This document shows, in pieces, positions 1-12,200 of a stretch of DNA of 64,000 nucleotides. A model generated the notes under the pieces. That model worked only from the letters and a program-made list of their open reading frames with translations. It was not told where the DNA came from and made no database searches. This DNA comes from Eunapius fragilis (lineage: Eukaryota; Porifera; Demospongiae; Spongillida; Spongillidae). The translations under genes were made by a program, and so were the position numbers. Location of the stretch: assembly GCA_963681505.1 (NCBI GenBank), contig OY811977.1, positions 8,147,181 to 8,211,180 on the forward strand, written 5' to 3'. Position 1 is the first letter of the stretch; every line of letters begins with the position of its first letter.

Positions 1-307
1 TGACGCCAAAACAGAGTAGAGACTTAAATGAGTTGAGGGCTGAGTTCGAAGATGTCATGAGTAATCTGCCTGGTGTGACTAAGCTGGTGGAACACAAGGT
101 CGAGACTGGAGTTGTGAGACCCGTCAAGTTACCGCCATATTGCCTACCTCATGCCTATCGGGTCATCGTGAAAAGGGAGCTCAAGGAGAATAACAGTAGA
201 CTCAGTCGTTGGAGCCTGGCACTGCAACCCTACCAATACTCCGTCCAGTACCGGACTGGTAAGGAGAATGGCAATGCAGATGCATGCACTTTCCCGGTAC
301 TTAGTTG
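1..307 (+). mobile_element. Ty3/Gypsy LTR-retrotransposon pol fossil
   Basis: The translation contains a stretch typical of Gypsy polyproteins upstream of reverse transcriptase (LPGVTKLVEHKVETG, then RPVKLPPYCLPHAYR) and a stretch typical of the RNase H end (LSRWSLALQPYQYSVQYR, GKENGNADA). Both match the Ty3/Gypsy family as commonly found in invertebrates. The copy is a small broken piece cut by the window edge, with no LTR identified, so it is a fossil. The match to family motifs is from memory, not from a search. Confidence 0.85.
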
Positions 308-345
308 ACGCGACAGGTGAGTCGCAGGAGAAGGGGGAAGGAGTG

Positions 346-355
346 CAGGGGCGGA

Positions 356-386
<31 letters not shown>

Positions 387-1087
387 TCCAGGGGGTCCGG
401 ACCCCCCCTTTCCTGTATGAAGATGACGCAATGCATACTGTAATCTATGCAGCGTTCTGCATGTTACCATCCTTGGATTTGCAAGCTTGCAAATCGTTCT
501 AGCCAAGCGGGGTCTATATCGATCTAATTAAATCCTCCTACTGTACATAACGGCATGTGTGCATGTAGATAATTAGATTTAATCGCGCGATCGGTGCATG
601 TGAGCAGCAATTGAGGTAAGCGATCAAAAGACGTGTGTGGGATGGATGTCAGATTCTTTTCCTAACAGGTAGCTATAGAGCTAAACAAACTAATACTAGA
701 CATGAGTCGTTAACGTTTATAGACCGACATATATAGCTGGTGCATGGTCACGTGCACGCTTCGGTCATTACAAATTCACAAAAGCTTTCCGTCACGAATT
801 TAATTGCTGAGCAGTAGGAACTATAGCATTGTGAAGAATGAAGAGTTTTCTCGTCGCCATCATGCAGGCTCTAGTAATCCGGATATCGCATGATGTATGT
901 TTGGATATCACTGTGAATTTCATGCTAAATAAACGCAAAAGCAAAAAAAGCGGCTGGGGCTTCGCCCCAGACCACACTGATGGGGCTATCAGCGCACCCC
1001 TAGACGCCCTTGCTGTCACGGGACCTCCCCCAGTTGTGAATATATTTATCAGACTCCCCCTTTCCCAAAATCCTGGATCCGCCCCTG
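346..1087. mobile_element. Non-autonomous TIR element with 5-bp target duplication (family A)
   Basis: The left end reads CAGGGGCGGATTTAG and the right end is its near inverted complement (ATCCGCCCCTG at 1077-1087). The element is flanked by the direct repeat GAGTG (341-345 and 1088-1092). A 27-base G run (360-386) lies just inside the left end. No transposase is visible. A 5-bp duplication with a CAGGG-type end would fit an hAT5-like group, which is inference. A small hairpin (TGGGGC..GCCCCA) sits near 954-971. Related ends recur at 5541-5556, 20171-20185 and 54158-54405. Confidence 0.75.
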
Positions 1088-1092
1088 GAGTG

Positions 1093-1472
1093 TCAGGGAA
1101 GCCAGTCAGTGCCATTGCTGAGACCCTGATAGGTGTCGATGAGACTGTAGGAGCATGCAAAAGCCTGCACCGGCCGGTATGAGGTGTTGATCGACAGCCT
1201 GCACAGCATGTGACCACGGTCAAACCAGTTTGGACCCTGTTTAGAACCGGTTTTCTACACCTCTTATATAATCCCCTTTTTGAGTTGAGTTGTAATAGAG
1301 TGTGCCTGAAATCGTGTATAGCCATGGTCATACAGCCGTGATTGTAGCGCCACAGCGTAGGTGCGCCAGGAGAGAGAACGTATCCATTACAGTGTACAAG
1401 TTACTTGCCATCATTGGCACAAGCTATCCTCAGCCATCGAGAAAGCTGGCTTCCTTTCTTTGCTTGTTGAAG
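1093..1472. other. Gene-free stretch between elements
   Basis: No convincing gene. A segment near 1204-1275 (GTCAAACCAGTTTGG, then a GGTTTT and a TATA-like ATATAAT) resembles the segment at 3630-3680, suggesting two copies of one dispersed repeat, perhaps a promoter part of an old retroelement. Confidence 0.35.
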
Positions 1473-1481
1473 CATCCACAG

Positions 1482-2160
1482 GGTTCTTGTGAAGATCTCC
1501 CCCCTCGCACCTATACTTTTACGGTACAGATATTCAATTAACATCTTATTGACACCTCAATGACATAATAAATTCCGCATCTCAAACTAACACCATTAAA
1601 TCAGATATTCTTCATTCCGAGACGCGAGCAAATGCTGTGAGGTTTATCTCTAACATGCACAAACAGTAGTGAACACTTACAGTAATGAGCGTTTCATTTT
1701 TCGCCGGTACTGGTCCACACCCTCTTTTAAATTCTCGTTCCAGCTGGGCTAGTTTAGGTTAAGTGTAATGGGGATAAGTACATTGGCTTCACTCCCCTAT
1801 CCTAGCATGGCACACCCATTCTAATGCCCCCCATTTTCTAATCCTAAGTGAAGCCAATGTACTTATCCCCTTTACACTGAACCTAAACTAGGTCCAGCTG
1901 GAACGAGAATTTACAAGAGGGGTGTGGACTAGTACCGGCAAAAAATGAAATGCTCATTACTGTAAGTGCTCATTACTGTTTGCGTTAGAGAATATATTTG
2001 AAACCTGATGGGTCCTCTGTATTTGCTCATATCATACAACATACCCTGTTTGAGATGATAGATGAGCGGAATGCATTGTCATTGAGGTGTCAATAAGATG
2101 TTAATTGAATATCTGTACCGTAAAAGTATAGGTGCGAGGGGGGAGATCTTCACAAAAACC
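1482..2160. mobile_element. Long foldback (hairpin) element with 8-9 bp target duplication
   Basis: The two arms are inverted copies of each other from end to end: the left begins GGTTCTTGTGAAGATCTCCC and the right ends with the complement of GGTTTTTGTGAAGATCTCCC. Further matched blocks include the GTCAATAAGATGTTAATTG region and a block around GAACGAGAATTT near the centre (about 1800). ATCCACAG flanks both sides (1474-1481 and 2161-2168; C also precedes both). An 8-9 bp duplication and full-length arms fit a Mutator-type foldback, which is inference. No coding capacity is seen. Confidence 0.85.
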
Positions 2161-2168
2161 ATCCACAG

Positions 2169-2805
2169 TAGACAATGCCAGACTACTACTCCCAAAGCAC
2201 ATGGGCACAACCATCTTCAAAATTGGGGTTAGAACCGCTGCCCAATGAAGTCCAAGCCTGGTGGCCTCCACTTTTCACCGATGTAGATGCCTGCCCACAC
2301 TGCTCCCAACCCCTGGATATTCATGGGCACCATGCCCTGATATGTCGTTCAGGTGGTGATGCAGTCACAAGGCACAACCCATCTATGTGACAGCTTTGCA
2401 GATTCCTGCCATAGGGCTTGTCTTGCCCCTGAATTTGAAAAAGGTTGTGGGCTCACCTCAACAAAGGACAAAACACGTCCGGCTGATGTGTTGGTGCCTA
2501 ACTGGTCTCTCTCATGTTCAGCAGCATTTGACCTGAAGGTCATCAATCCACTCAACTCAACTTGTTATTGCGAGCGAGCATGACCTCAGGTTATACTGCT
2601 GAGCTGAGAAAGCAGGACAAACACTCCAAAAATGACATTCACTGTACAGAGAGAGGTTGGGTATGCGTCCCATTGGTCATGGAGGTATTTGGTTGTTGGG
2701 GTAACGAGGCACAAGAAGTTCTCTCAAGGTTTGCCAAGAAGCTAGCCATCAGGATATATCACTTCTGGCCTGAGGTGTTACCTCAATGTACTGCCACCTA
2801 GGCAA
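2169..2805 (+). mobile_element. 3' end of a LINE-like reverse transcriptase ORF, broken
   Basis: Three reading frames in order carry pieces of one C-terminal domain: a zinc-binding motif (DACPHCSQPLDIHGHHALIC, then SGGDAVTRHN), then RPADVLVPNW and AAFDLKVINPLN, then NDIHCTERGWVCVPLVMEVF. This order is typical of the region after reverse transcriptase in many invertebrate LINE-type elements. The frame changes at least twice, so the copy is dead. The clade is not certain. Confidence 0.75.
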
Positions 2806-4666
2806 TATGCTGATGTGCCAAAATGCTAGGGCTTTGCTTGGATGAAGGGCCACAAGTGAAGTAGATATTTGTTTAGTGTAGCTCAGTATGTAGTTTTCCG
2901 TAATATGTATATATTTTAGGCTAGTTAAAAAATTCTCGTTCATGTATTATTTTAATTTAATATTAGCGATTGGTTCTGCTGTATTTTAAATACATGTACT
3001 AAAATACTCTATTAGTAGAATATAATTAAAAATTGATAAAAACGTAAAATTAGCTACAGCAACATCACTGAACAACCTCCCCAGTACACTCTTCCTTTCA
3101 GTTCTCCGACATTGAAGCACACTGTCTAGTAGTCTCTGACCCTCATGGTTTGAGAAACAGATACGCATGTATTTATTCATTTTTACAATTGATAAATTTG
3201 TGTTAAAGACACATGCACAACAATTGATACATTGAACGAAGCGGGATCGAGCTACCAGTGGGTCAGCAGCTGATAAGGCCGAGTACGCAAGCACAATACC
3301 AATGAGGACAAGTGCAGAGAACTAAGTTAGGTCTGCGTCCCCTTGGCGGTAGAGAACTACAGTGCTCAGTTTCCTGCTTTGCAGCCCCGCCTAGCCCTGC
3401 AGCTGCAGTGCAGCAAGACAGAAGCCATCACAAACATCTACCAGAGGCTTAACTCACCTTAGTTCGCTGCATTGCTAGAGCCTTGTTCTCCCTTTCAAGG
3501 TTTCAGCATTCAGAGGGCATGGGCTGAAAGTGCTTATTGATATATGGATGGAGTACTAGAATAATGTTTAGGCAATAAGTAATCATATTGTGAGAACCAG
3601 GACAATGGTCATTGTATGTAGAAACAGTCAAACCAGTTTGGGCACTGCGGACGGACTGGTTTTATGTTATGGGTATTTAAGCAGATGTCATTGTCATGTC
3701 AAAAAAAATATTGACATACTAAACCATGAATTGTACATCATTGCGTGGGGCACATTACGAATCATGCATACCTAAACTCGCGTTGTGAATAATAAATGAA
3801 TAAAAATTAACCGATTACCGCCGAGATACGCATATCTGCGTCAAAAATGTGTCTACCGTTGCCAATGAATTCTTCAACCACCTTAGAACAATTTGAGGTT
3901 ACTCATGTTCACGGCTTCAGATTATGTTGTTGAAACCCCTTCCAGCTACCTACGATTCCTCTGCTGCCTCATTTAACTGTTTTTTTACAACTCTACTTTA
4001 GCTAAACAAAAATATTTCCGACGTTAATCGGTTAATACATACAGCACCGGGTGGTCCCGTGGCTTCTAGCCGCTGAAGACTCTCGCACATATCAATCATG
4101 ACAGGAAATACAATCGCCCGTTATACAGTCACCTATATAAATGCACCGCCACCACTCAGCCCGTTACTTTCCTCAAGAGGGCTATATCCGTGTCATATAT
4201 AAATAGGGTGCATTTATGCATGCCGTGCCGGCAACAATTAAGTCAGGTTACACATTAATGCAGTTGTTTACACACGACTTTCAAGGAAGGTCATAAATTA
4301 AAATCACAGGTGTATCACCCTGCACACAGTAATGATTAACCTTATTATATTCCAATTTTTTTTTTCTATTGCCCGTAATTATTGTATACATACGCAAGCG
4401 TTATAAGCCTATATAAGAAAGGACCCTTTACGCGTAAGAGTATTAATTCTCCAAGTTAAATTCAAACCTTTTCCCGTCGTTCATAGCTTTGATGCATGTA
4501 CCACCGGATGCCATCATTACTTGGTTGTGTTTGCCAATCAAATTCTTCATCTCTATGCGTAATGGGTCCATTAGTCATCATCATATCATTGTACATACTG
4601 AGCGTTGACCCTTATAAGAGCAATGCTGAGTTCCTCGGATTTGCATGATTTTATAACTATCCTTTA
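2806..4666. other. Gene-free stretch
   Basis: No gene with family motifs or a splice pattern could be supported. The segment at 3600-3700 shares a GTCAAACCAGTTTGG block with 1204-1275, suggesting a dispersed repeat. The rest is AT-rich sequence with scattered short ORFs. Confidence 0.4.
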
Positions 4667-4701
4667 GTAGCAGATCTAGGGAGGGGGAGGGAGAGGGTTA
4701 G

Positions 4702-4740
<39 letters not shown>

Positions 4741-4860
4741 AGCCCTTCGATCATATTTTCATAGCTGACAATTATGCAATCTGCATTGGTAGTTGTATGT
4801 GAATAAACAATAAATCCCCCCCGCCCCCTTCCTCTGCCACGCCCCCTTCGTACGTCCGCT
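4667..4860. repeat. Purine-rich lead and 39-base poly-C tract
   Basis: A G/A-rich lead (4677-4700) runs into an uninterrupted C run (4702-4740). The arrangement resembles the interior of the family A elements, and the AGATCTAGGG before it may be a worn left end. The opposite end may be the CCGTATCCACCCCTG at 5542-5556, which would make an element of about 890 bp. Confidence 0.5.
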
Positions 4861-6150
4861 GTCCTTCATTGCATGGTTATACACATAATTATTGCAAGGG
4901 GTATACAAACTCCCAGCCTATAAACAAACACATAATCAAACTAAAACGCATCATGCTCAGATTATTTCTAGACAAGGCCCTAAGTGGCATTCGAATGCAT
5001 ACGTTAAGGTGTCCATATCTCGTCTGGCATCCCATTTAACTACAGTACTATCTGAAACCAAAGCAATCGTGTTCTCCAGTCTCTAGAGCGCCTTTTGCTA
5101 GTCTTCAGTCCGTATCTGAAGCTCCACACTGAATGCTTTACCGCAAGGGGTACACACTTCTAGCCTAACTTAATCGTTGCACGGAGTGCTTCCGAAAATC
5201 AACTGCAGCTGGCGTGCGTGTCAAACCAGCAGTGTCACCCACTTCTGAGATAAGAGCGGTAGAGTCATAGTCAAGTCAATGGCAGCCACTTATAATGCTA
5301 GGACACGTGATGCCTGACCATGGGGAACTTCGCTAACGTTTATCCAGTGCATCAGAGGAACATGGACATACAATTTATACACCTTGCTTTCTCCATTGAA
5401 CTGGCAGTCAATGAATCATTGACACCTCGTCGACATGTATAATGGCAAAGTAATTGGAGTATACAGATTGCAAGTAATTTCAGTCACATGTGAGGACTAG
5501 GCCGCACCTAATTCATGTTGGACACCCCTCTACCCAGAATTCCCGTATCCACCCCTGCCATATATACTTTGAACGCATGCATATTAGAAACATTATAGTA
5601 TCATGTGACCGCGTTGTTTACAGTGTTTTTACTGCGTTCAAGACGCTAAAATAGAGAACCCAATATAGCAGCCCTATGTAGAATTCAATTGCGTCGCGCA
5701 GTGAAGCGCTGTAATGTACACTCAAATACAGGACTACATGTAGCTGGCATTAGCGCAACGGTAAGGGGTTAAACCAAGTAACCAGATATATCGGAGAGGC
5801 AACAGTTGTCACATATTAGAGATATTACCGTGCATGTGTGTGCACTGTGCATGCAGGGTGTGAACCAGATCAAGGCGGCCCGTCGAGATGGACTTATATT
5901 AAAGTTTTCCTGCCGGAAAAAGGAAGGGTAAGGCTTAACATGCTAAGAAGGATGATGCGCAACACAATCTTCGCATTATCTGATACGCAGAATAAAATGA
6001 CTTCCATAGCTTTTAGCTCAGTGCTTTGTTTACACATAGCTATGGTAAACTGTCAGCAGCGATTTGATGATAGTCCAACTGTATTCAATAAAGTGCAAGA
6101 TGTACGCGCGTTGCATAGTTTGTGAATATAGAGCGGACGCGTGGGCGGAA
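4861..6150. other. Gene-free stretch upstream of the Mind-bomb-kinase gene
   Basis: Nothing recognisable apart from a family A terminus at 5541-5556. ORFs here lack family motifs and a coding pattern. Confidence 0.4.
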
Positions 6151-6155
6151 GCAAC

Positions 6156-6163
6156 AATATAAG
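6156..6163 (+). promoter_or_regulatory. TATA-like box
   Basis: AATATAAG lies about 50 bp before the predicted ATG at 6209. The spacing matches that seen at the CUB gene (TATA 38814, ATG 38873). The role is inferred. Confidence 0.4.
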
Positions 6164-6208
6164 TGTCAGAGCTGCCACTGATATACGTATGAGACAGAAG
6201 TAGAAACA

Positions 6209-9200
6209 ATGGGTGGAGGTCAGTCAGCTCCAAAGGTAAAATTGATTGATTGGTCCGGCATGTCGTTTGTGTGTGTCCAAAATATGTGTGTGCATGTCAT
6301 AGGGATAAATGATCGCCAATCAAAACATGATTTACAACTTATTGAACACCTGCATTCTGATACAGGTTGTATATAGACTGCATCGGAAAGTACACATCCT
6401 CTATTAGGACATTGGTTCTCGATCAAGCGTATATTTTTTAGATGATTCCACGAGTTTTTTTGCTGCGTGTGCATGCATATGTGTGATGACAACTTTAATA
6501 ACATCCTAGCTTTAAATCATGCATGGACGAATCAGCATGTTTTTAAAGCGCACTTCTAAATGTATATAAGTGTTCACATTATTCATAACCTAGTTCAGCA
6601 ATTTTGGCGCACTGGAGTGCAATCAGTAATAGGTAATCATAGTCTTTGAATTCTAATAAATGATGACGTTCTGTTCCATGCGTACATATGGTAGGTAGCG
6701 CTGCGCTAGGGATGCTTCAATTAATCAAATGTAATGCATGATTGCGAATTCTTTCGTATAGCCTAGTCTGAATAATGTTTTGTCAGCGGAAGAAAAGCAA
6801 CACCGTTTTGCATTGTGGGCATCGCCGCAATCTCTCTTTTTAGGAATTGTGTTCGTAAAAATTACCAATTTCCGTTCTTTATTAGTTTGCTATGGCCATA
6901 TAGCTAGATCTGACGAATGCACTTTCGAGATTTACCAGAATAGATAAATTATCCAAAGAATAAAAACTGATTAGAAACGCAGTGACTACATGCACTGATG
7001 ATTGCATGCATTTAAAACAGTTCAAAGTTGGTGATATAGTCCGAGTCCAGAATAACGTGTCTGCAGTTCGAGAGCTTCAGAAAGGCCATGGAGGATGGAA
7101 TGATGACATGGAAAAGGTTAGTAGTTACTCTTCAAGAAATCATAATCGTATCATTTACATAATTGTTTGGTACAATCAGCATAATGCTACCTTAGGATAG
7201 CCCGGAAACAACACTGGATGCTTTGAATTAGTGTTACCCTTATTCTATATGCAGTGCTTGGGAAAAGTTGGAACAGTTAAACATTTATATTCAACTGGTG
7301 ATGTCGTAATAACCATGGCTGGCAATCTGTGGGCATTCAATCCCCTATGTTTAATTCCTGCTCCTGGACAAGTGCCTGATGTAGGTGGAGGAGGAGGAGC
7401 AGGAGGAGGAGGAGGAGGAGGAGGAGGGAGTGATAGTACAAGTAAGGCTACATGTACAGTCCTATGTGATAGTTGTTCTTTCATGCAGCTAGTTGTATAG
7501 TGATTTAAGGGAGTGAGCAGATTAAAGTGCACGTAGTAGTCCTACATACATTTCTGTATTCACACATTAGTGAACATCACGTTAACATTGTCTTGATTAA
7601 AATACACTTAATAACCAGCTTCCATTTAGCATATTTAGTTTCAGAATTAAGATTGTTTTTGAGAATCAAGTACACAATATATTCAATTTTCTAGAGCAAG
7701 AATAATGCACCTTATATGATTAATTAAAAATACATTTCGATTTTCAATGAATCCTTTCATGGAGAACTTGCAGGCCTATTTATCCGCAAATGTATCATTG
7801 ATGCATTAACCATAAGCTGATTTTGATATTGCAACCTTGCCGGAGACCTCCCAACCATATAAGTCAGAAAAGCTAAGGAAAACTAATTTCAGCATCCATG
7901 TGTAATTACGCTTAATTCATGAATTGAGCAATATGCAGCAAAGTCCAATAGCTGGGCTATTCTCATATTGATGGCTGCTTAAACTAGTACTATACATACA
8001 TGTATAAATGATACAATCATTTTTTTTGGTCATCAATCTGAGAAAGAAAACTCAAGAGATGTCCCCTCAAACACTGGGCTCTTTTTAGGCATAGCAAACA
8101 CCAAACCAGTAGTGTGCTTAAATATTTGTTTATACTTGTGTATATGTTTATTTTCCTTCAACCATGTCTTTTTCCCATGCAACAGTTGATGGTATGGATT
8201 TAGTCAAGCTTCTACTTGCTGCAGCAGCAGCTTCATCTGGTTCTGAAAGACCAGCAAGAAAGGTGATTGCTTCACATGAATAGATTGCAGAAGTTTGGGT
8301 TTACCAGGGTTTGCCCAAATTGAACATTTTCAATTTGCAACTTTTTGGTACATTTTAGTAGAGTATTTTATTTCCTTTACCCTTGCTTTTTTAACGTAAA
8401 TGGTATGTTATAGATTACAAATGTTTCCCTTGTTATATGTAGCGTACAGAATACTACCATTTGGTTGTAAATCTATGCATTCTGAAGTCACATCAAAATC
8501 ACTACAAAACACTAGTATTCCTTCTCCCATTGATTGGTTCAGATTTGGTTTTGTCACTGAGGTGCATTAAAATGTAAAATGATAATCATTTTCTTTTTCC
8601 TTATTTTTTTCAGTTCAACATTGGCGATTCAGTTCGTATACTTGCTGATGCTGATGTTGTGCGCCACCTGCAGGAGGGTCATGGAGGATGGATTGATGCA
8701 ATGGCAGCAGTATGTTCAGGAATGTGGTATCTTAGTGGTACTATTAAGGATTGATTTCCTTTCATAGAGTATTGGACAAACTGGTAAAGTATTGAGTGTG
8801 GACAAAGATGGAGATGTAAAAATTGCAGTAAAAGGTGGCACTTGGACATACAATCCACTGTGCTTGACACCATTAAACAAGGATCCGTCATCAGGTGGAT
8901 CAACGTTATCAGGTAATGAATTTAACAGAAAGTTCAAAACCTCCTGGGAGGTAGTGAGATTTGCATGGTTGTTAATTATTACCCATTGTCTTATTTTAAC
9001 ACATATGTCATCCTTACACATACGATGAGCATGAAACCACATTGTATGTCTGCAGTGCATCAGTATTGTGTCACGTTTTTCTGTAACTGGCAATAGTATA
9101 TTATGCCAATATGACCCTACAGATATGGCAAAGGTGAAGGCACTGATGTTAATGTCATCAGCTGTTTCTGGAAAAGCTGATGAAGTCCGAAAAATACTAC

Positions 9201-12200
9201 AGGCTAATCCAGAGCTGGTATGATAGTGCAAAAGCAAAACATGTATTAATATTCTGCAAGTAATTTTATCTGGTCATCAAATTAAGACCATTTACTGTAG
9301 ATATTATTTCTAGACAAATTCACACTCCAACAGCTAAATTCAGTGTTGTTGAATAAGAGTGAGCTGCTCGTGTTGCTACTGCCATAAAGGTTATCGGCTA
9401 ATCGCATTTTCACATGATCTTCAAAATTGTAAACCACAATGTTGATCCTCCATCTGATCAATTATTCTCATTTGCTGACATAAATCACAACACACACGGA
9501 TACAATGGTTTGAGACTACAAAGATCTTTCATGTTGAGAATTTTTTTTCTGTTATAGTGTTACACCAATATGGAACTTTCTGCCCAACTCAACTAGAACT
9601 GTAGAGATACTTGTCAATACCTTTCTAATGTAGACCTCTCAAAATATTTAACTTTTACTCCATCCATTTAAATAACTGCTACTTAAAAACTCTATCTATT
9701 CCAATCAATCCATTGATCCTCACATAGTTGATGGGCAATTGTACATATACTTCAGAGTTCTAGAATTAATCATTGGCAGAATTAATTTTCCAGTTGCAAA
9801 CGTATTATAATTTAATAGAGGTAACATTTCCATCCATTCAGATAAGCTGTACCCCAAAATGCAGGACAATTTTTTATACATCAAATTAACATTCCCTTGT
9901 GAACACACAATCGCATAGTAACAAAGATATAATCTTTTTTTTACTGTGGTGCAAGAATGGGTAATCTTTATTGTCTATGCTTTCTAAGCATCAGAAGTTC
10001 AACCATATTAATCGTGGTAATCAATTTTCCATGCTGCTTTCTTTGAATGTTAATAGAATTACATCTAGTTCAAATGTATTAGTCTCACTGTTTGCTCTGC
10101 CCAATCCAATTTTTTCTATGAAAATGCCTGGAACCATTTACCCTCTGTCTCAGCTCAACATTGTTTGGCTTCATTCAATATAGATTACACTTATATAACA
10201 TGTGTTATAATTTTACTTCATTAGGCATTATTACCTTTCAGTGCTTGCCTGATAAATTGATATCAATGTCCATTCACCAGGATGATTTTCAACATTGCAT
10301 TATTCCTACACATGAATTTGCATCCCTTTGTTCATTCTAGATTCATTTATGGTGCAAAGAAAATTGTTTTATGAAATGATTATAATGTACATGTTAAGTG
10401 TGCAGCTGTACTATACAGTTTGTATTAGAAAACATCATTTCTTTCAGGTCAATGTGCAGGTCTCCAACAAGTCTGCTCTTCACTGTGCAGTGGCAGCAAA
10501 CAGTTTAGATGTATTAAAAGTTGTGCTGGAATTTAAACCATACCTGGAAATAAAGGTACCATGATTTTTTATGCAGCTGAATATGAATGGTAAAGGTTTC
10601 TAAATAAATAGGATGAAGATGGAGATACACCTCTTCATCTAACTGCACAAAGGTATTCCTCTCAATTGCACCCATGTACATATTATTTAGTAGTGTTGAC
10701 ATTTTAAATTACCAGTTTTCATGATTTTTAATAGGGATAATGATGAAATTGTGGAACCTCTGTTAACTGCTGGAGCAAATGTCAATGCAAAAAACAACAA
10801 AGGAATCACACCACTCATGATAGCCGCAGCAAAGGGACAGCAGAAGGTGACAAAGATGCTCTTGAAACGACCAAACATTGATCACCAACTGCAGGTAAAC
10901 CAATCATCAGAAGTGTTGCACAATATTAGCCACAACAACTTGCGCACCTAGGACAAAGATGGGGACACTGCTCTTCACTATGCTGTAGCTAGAGACAAAG
11001 TTGAATGCCTGGCATTGCTCTTGGAAGCAGGTGCAAATCCAATCTCAAGGAATGAGAAGGGTTTTACTCCAATGCATGAAGCTGCAAAGAAAGGATTTGT
11101 ACCGTAAGTGTTTGAACTCATTTTATTTTATGAACTTGCAATCGTGGAAACAACTGAAAAAGATTTTTATATACTAAAAACTGTGACATATATGAATGTG
11201 CATCTTGCATTTCATCATATATGCTGGATGATGTATGTAATCTGTACATCATCAGTGTCATTGAGATGTTCATCAAAGTCACCCCTCAACATGTAAACAA
11301 TAAGAAAGATGATGGATATACAATGCTGCAATTGGCTGCTCTGAATGGAAACATTTATGTTGTTAATGCTCTGGCAGCTTCAGTAAGTTGTACCGACATG
11401 CATAAACATGCAACCGGTATGCAATTATCTGTATGAATGAGAGACTGGTAAACATTCCTGTGTTCCTTACATATACATCTAACAGCCATAGCCATGCAGA
11501 CAAGTTGTTAAAGAAAGTTTGCGTACAGCAACCGAAAAAAAAAACTTTGATTAGGGACTCAATTAATATGCATTCAACACAAGAACCAAATACCAAACTC
11601 TCTAAAATTCTGTATCCCCATTGCTAATTTACCTTCTGACCTCATGCAATCTGCTGTGTAATATCTTCAATTCTGTCTCCTCACTAGTGAGCAAAGGACA
11701 TTATAAACAAACTAAGCCATAACTTCATGGACTCCATCTCACTGATTATAACAGTAGCTTAACTCTAAGACTTTCCTTTATAAAAAGTACAGAAATGCAC
11801 ACTAAAGAATGAGGATTAGTCCACAGCCCCCCTTAAGATTGAATAGATGCATTATTTAATGTATTTGCAGTTTGACTTATTATAAACATGAACGTTAGAT
11901 CCGACGTATATATCAGTATATGCTAAGAAATAAAAAGAAGCAAACACAAGCTGTTATATGCATAATAATGTAGCCACATTCTAAGTGCTAATTATAGGAT
12001 TAGGTTATTGGTAGTGTTAAAACTATACTTGGTAACAAGGCACTAGTCCAATTTATAGCATTGCACACATTATAGTCTTGTATCCCTCACAAACTTTATA
12101 GCAATGCGGTAGGAAATTTCTGGTAATTGAAAAAATAAGATTAGTTTTTCCACAACAATAGGAGCATTGTGACCTTGATGTAAAGAATGCTCGTGAACAA

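Noticed and set aside
5738-5800. tRNA-like A-box (GGCATTAGCGCAACGG)
   Set aside because: No B-box or cloverleaf could be found downstream.
7245-7532. Minus-strand poly-proline ORF
   Set aside because: It is the antisense of the GGA repeat in the REP exon.
8716-9237. 173-residue minus-strand ORF
   Set aside because: It runs antisense to REP and ankyrin exons with matching splice sites and motifs on the plus strand; it has no family pattern.
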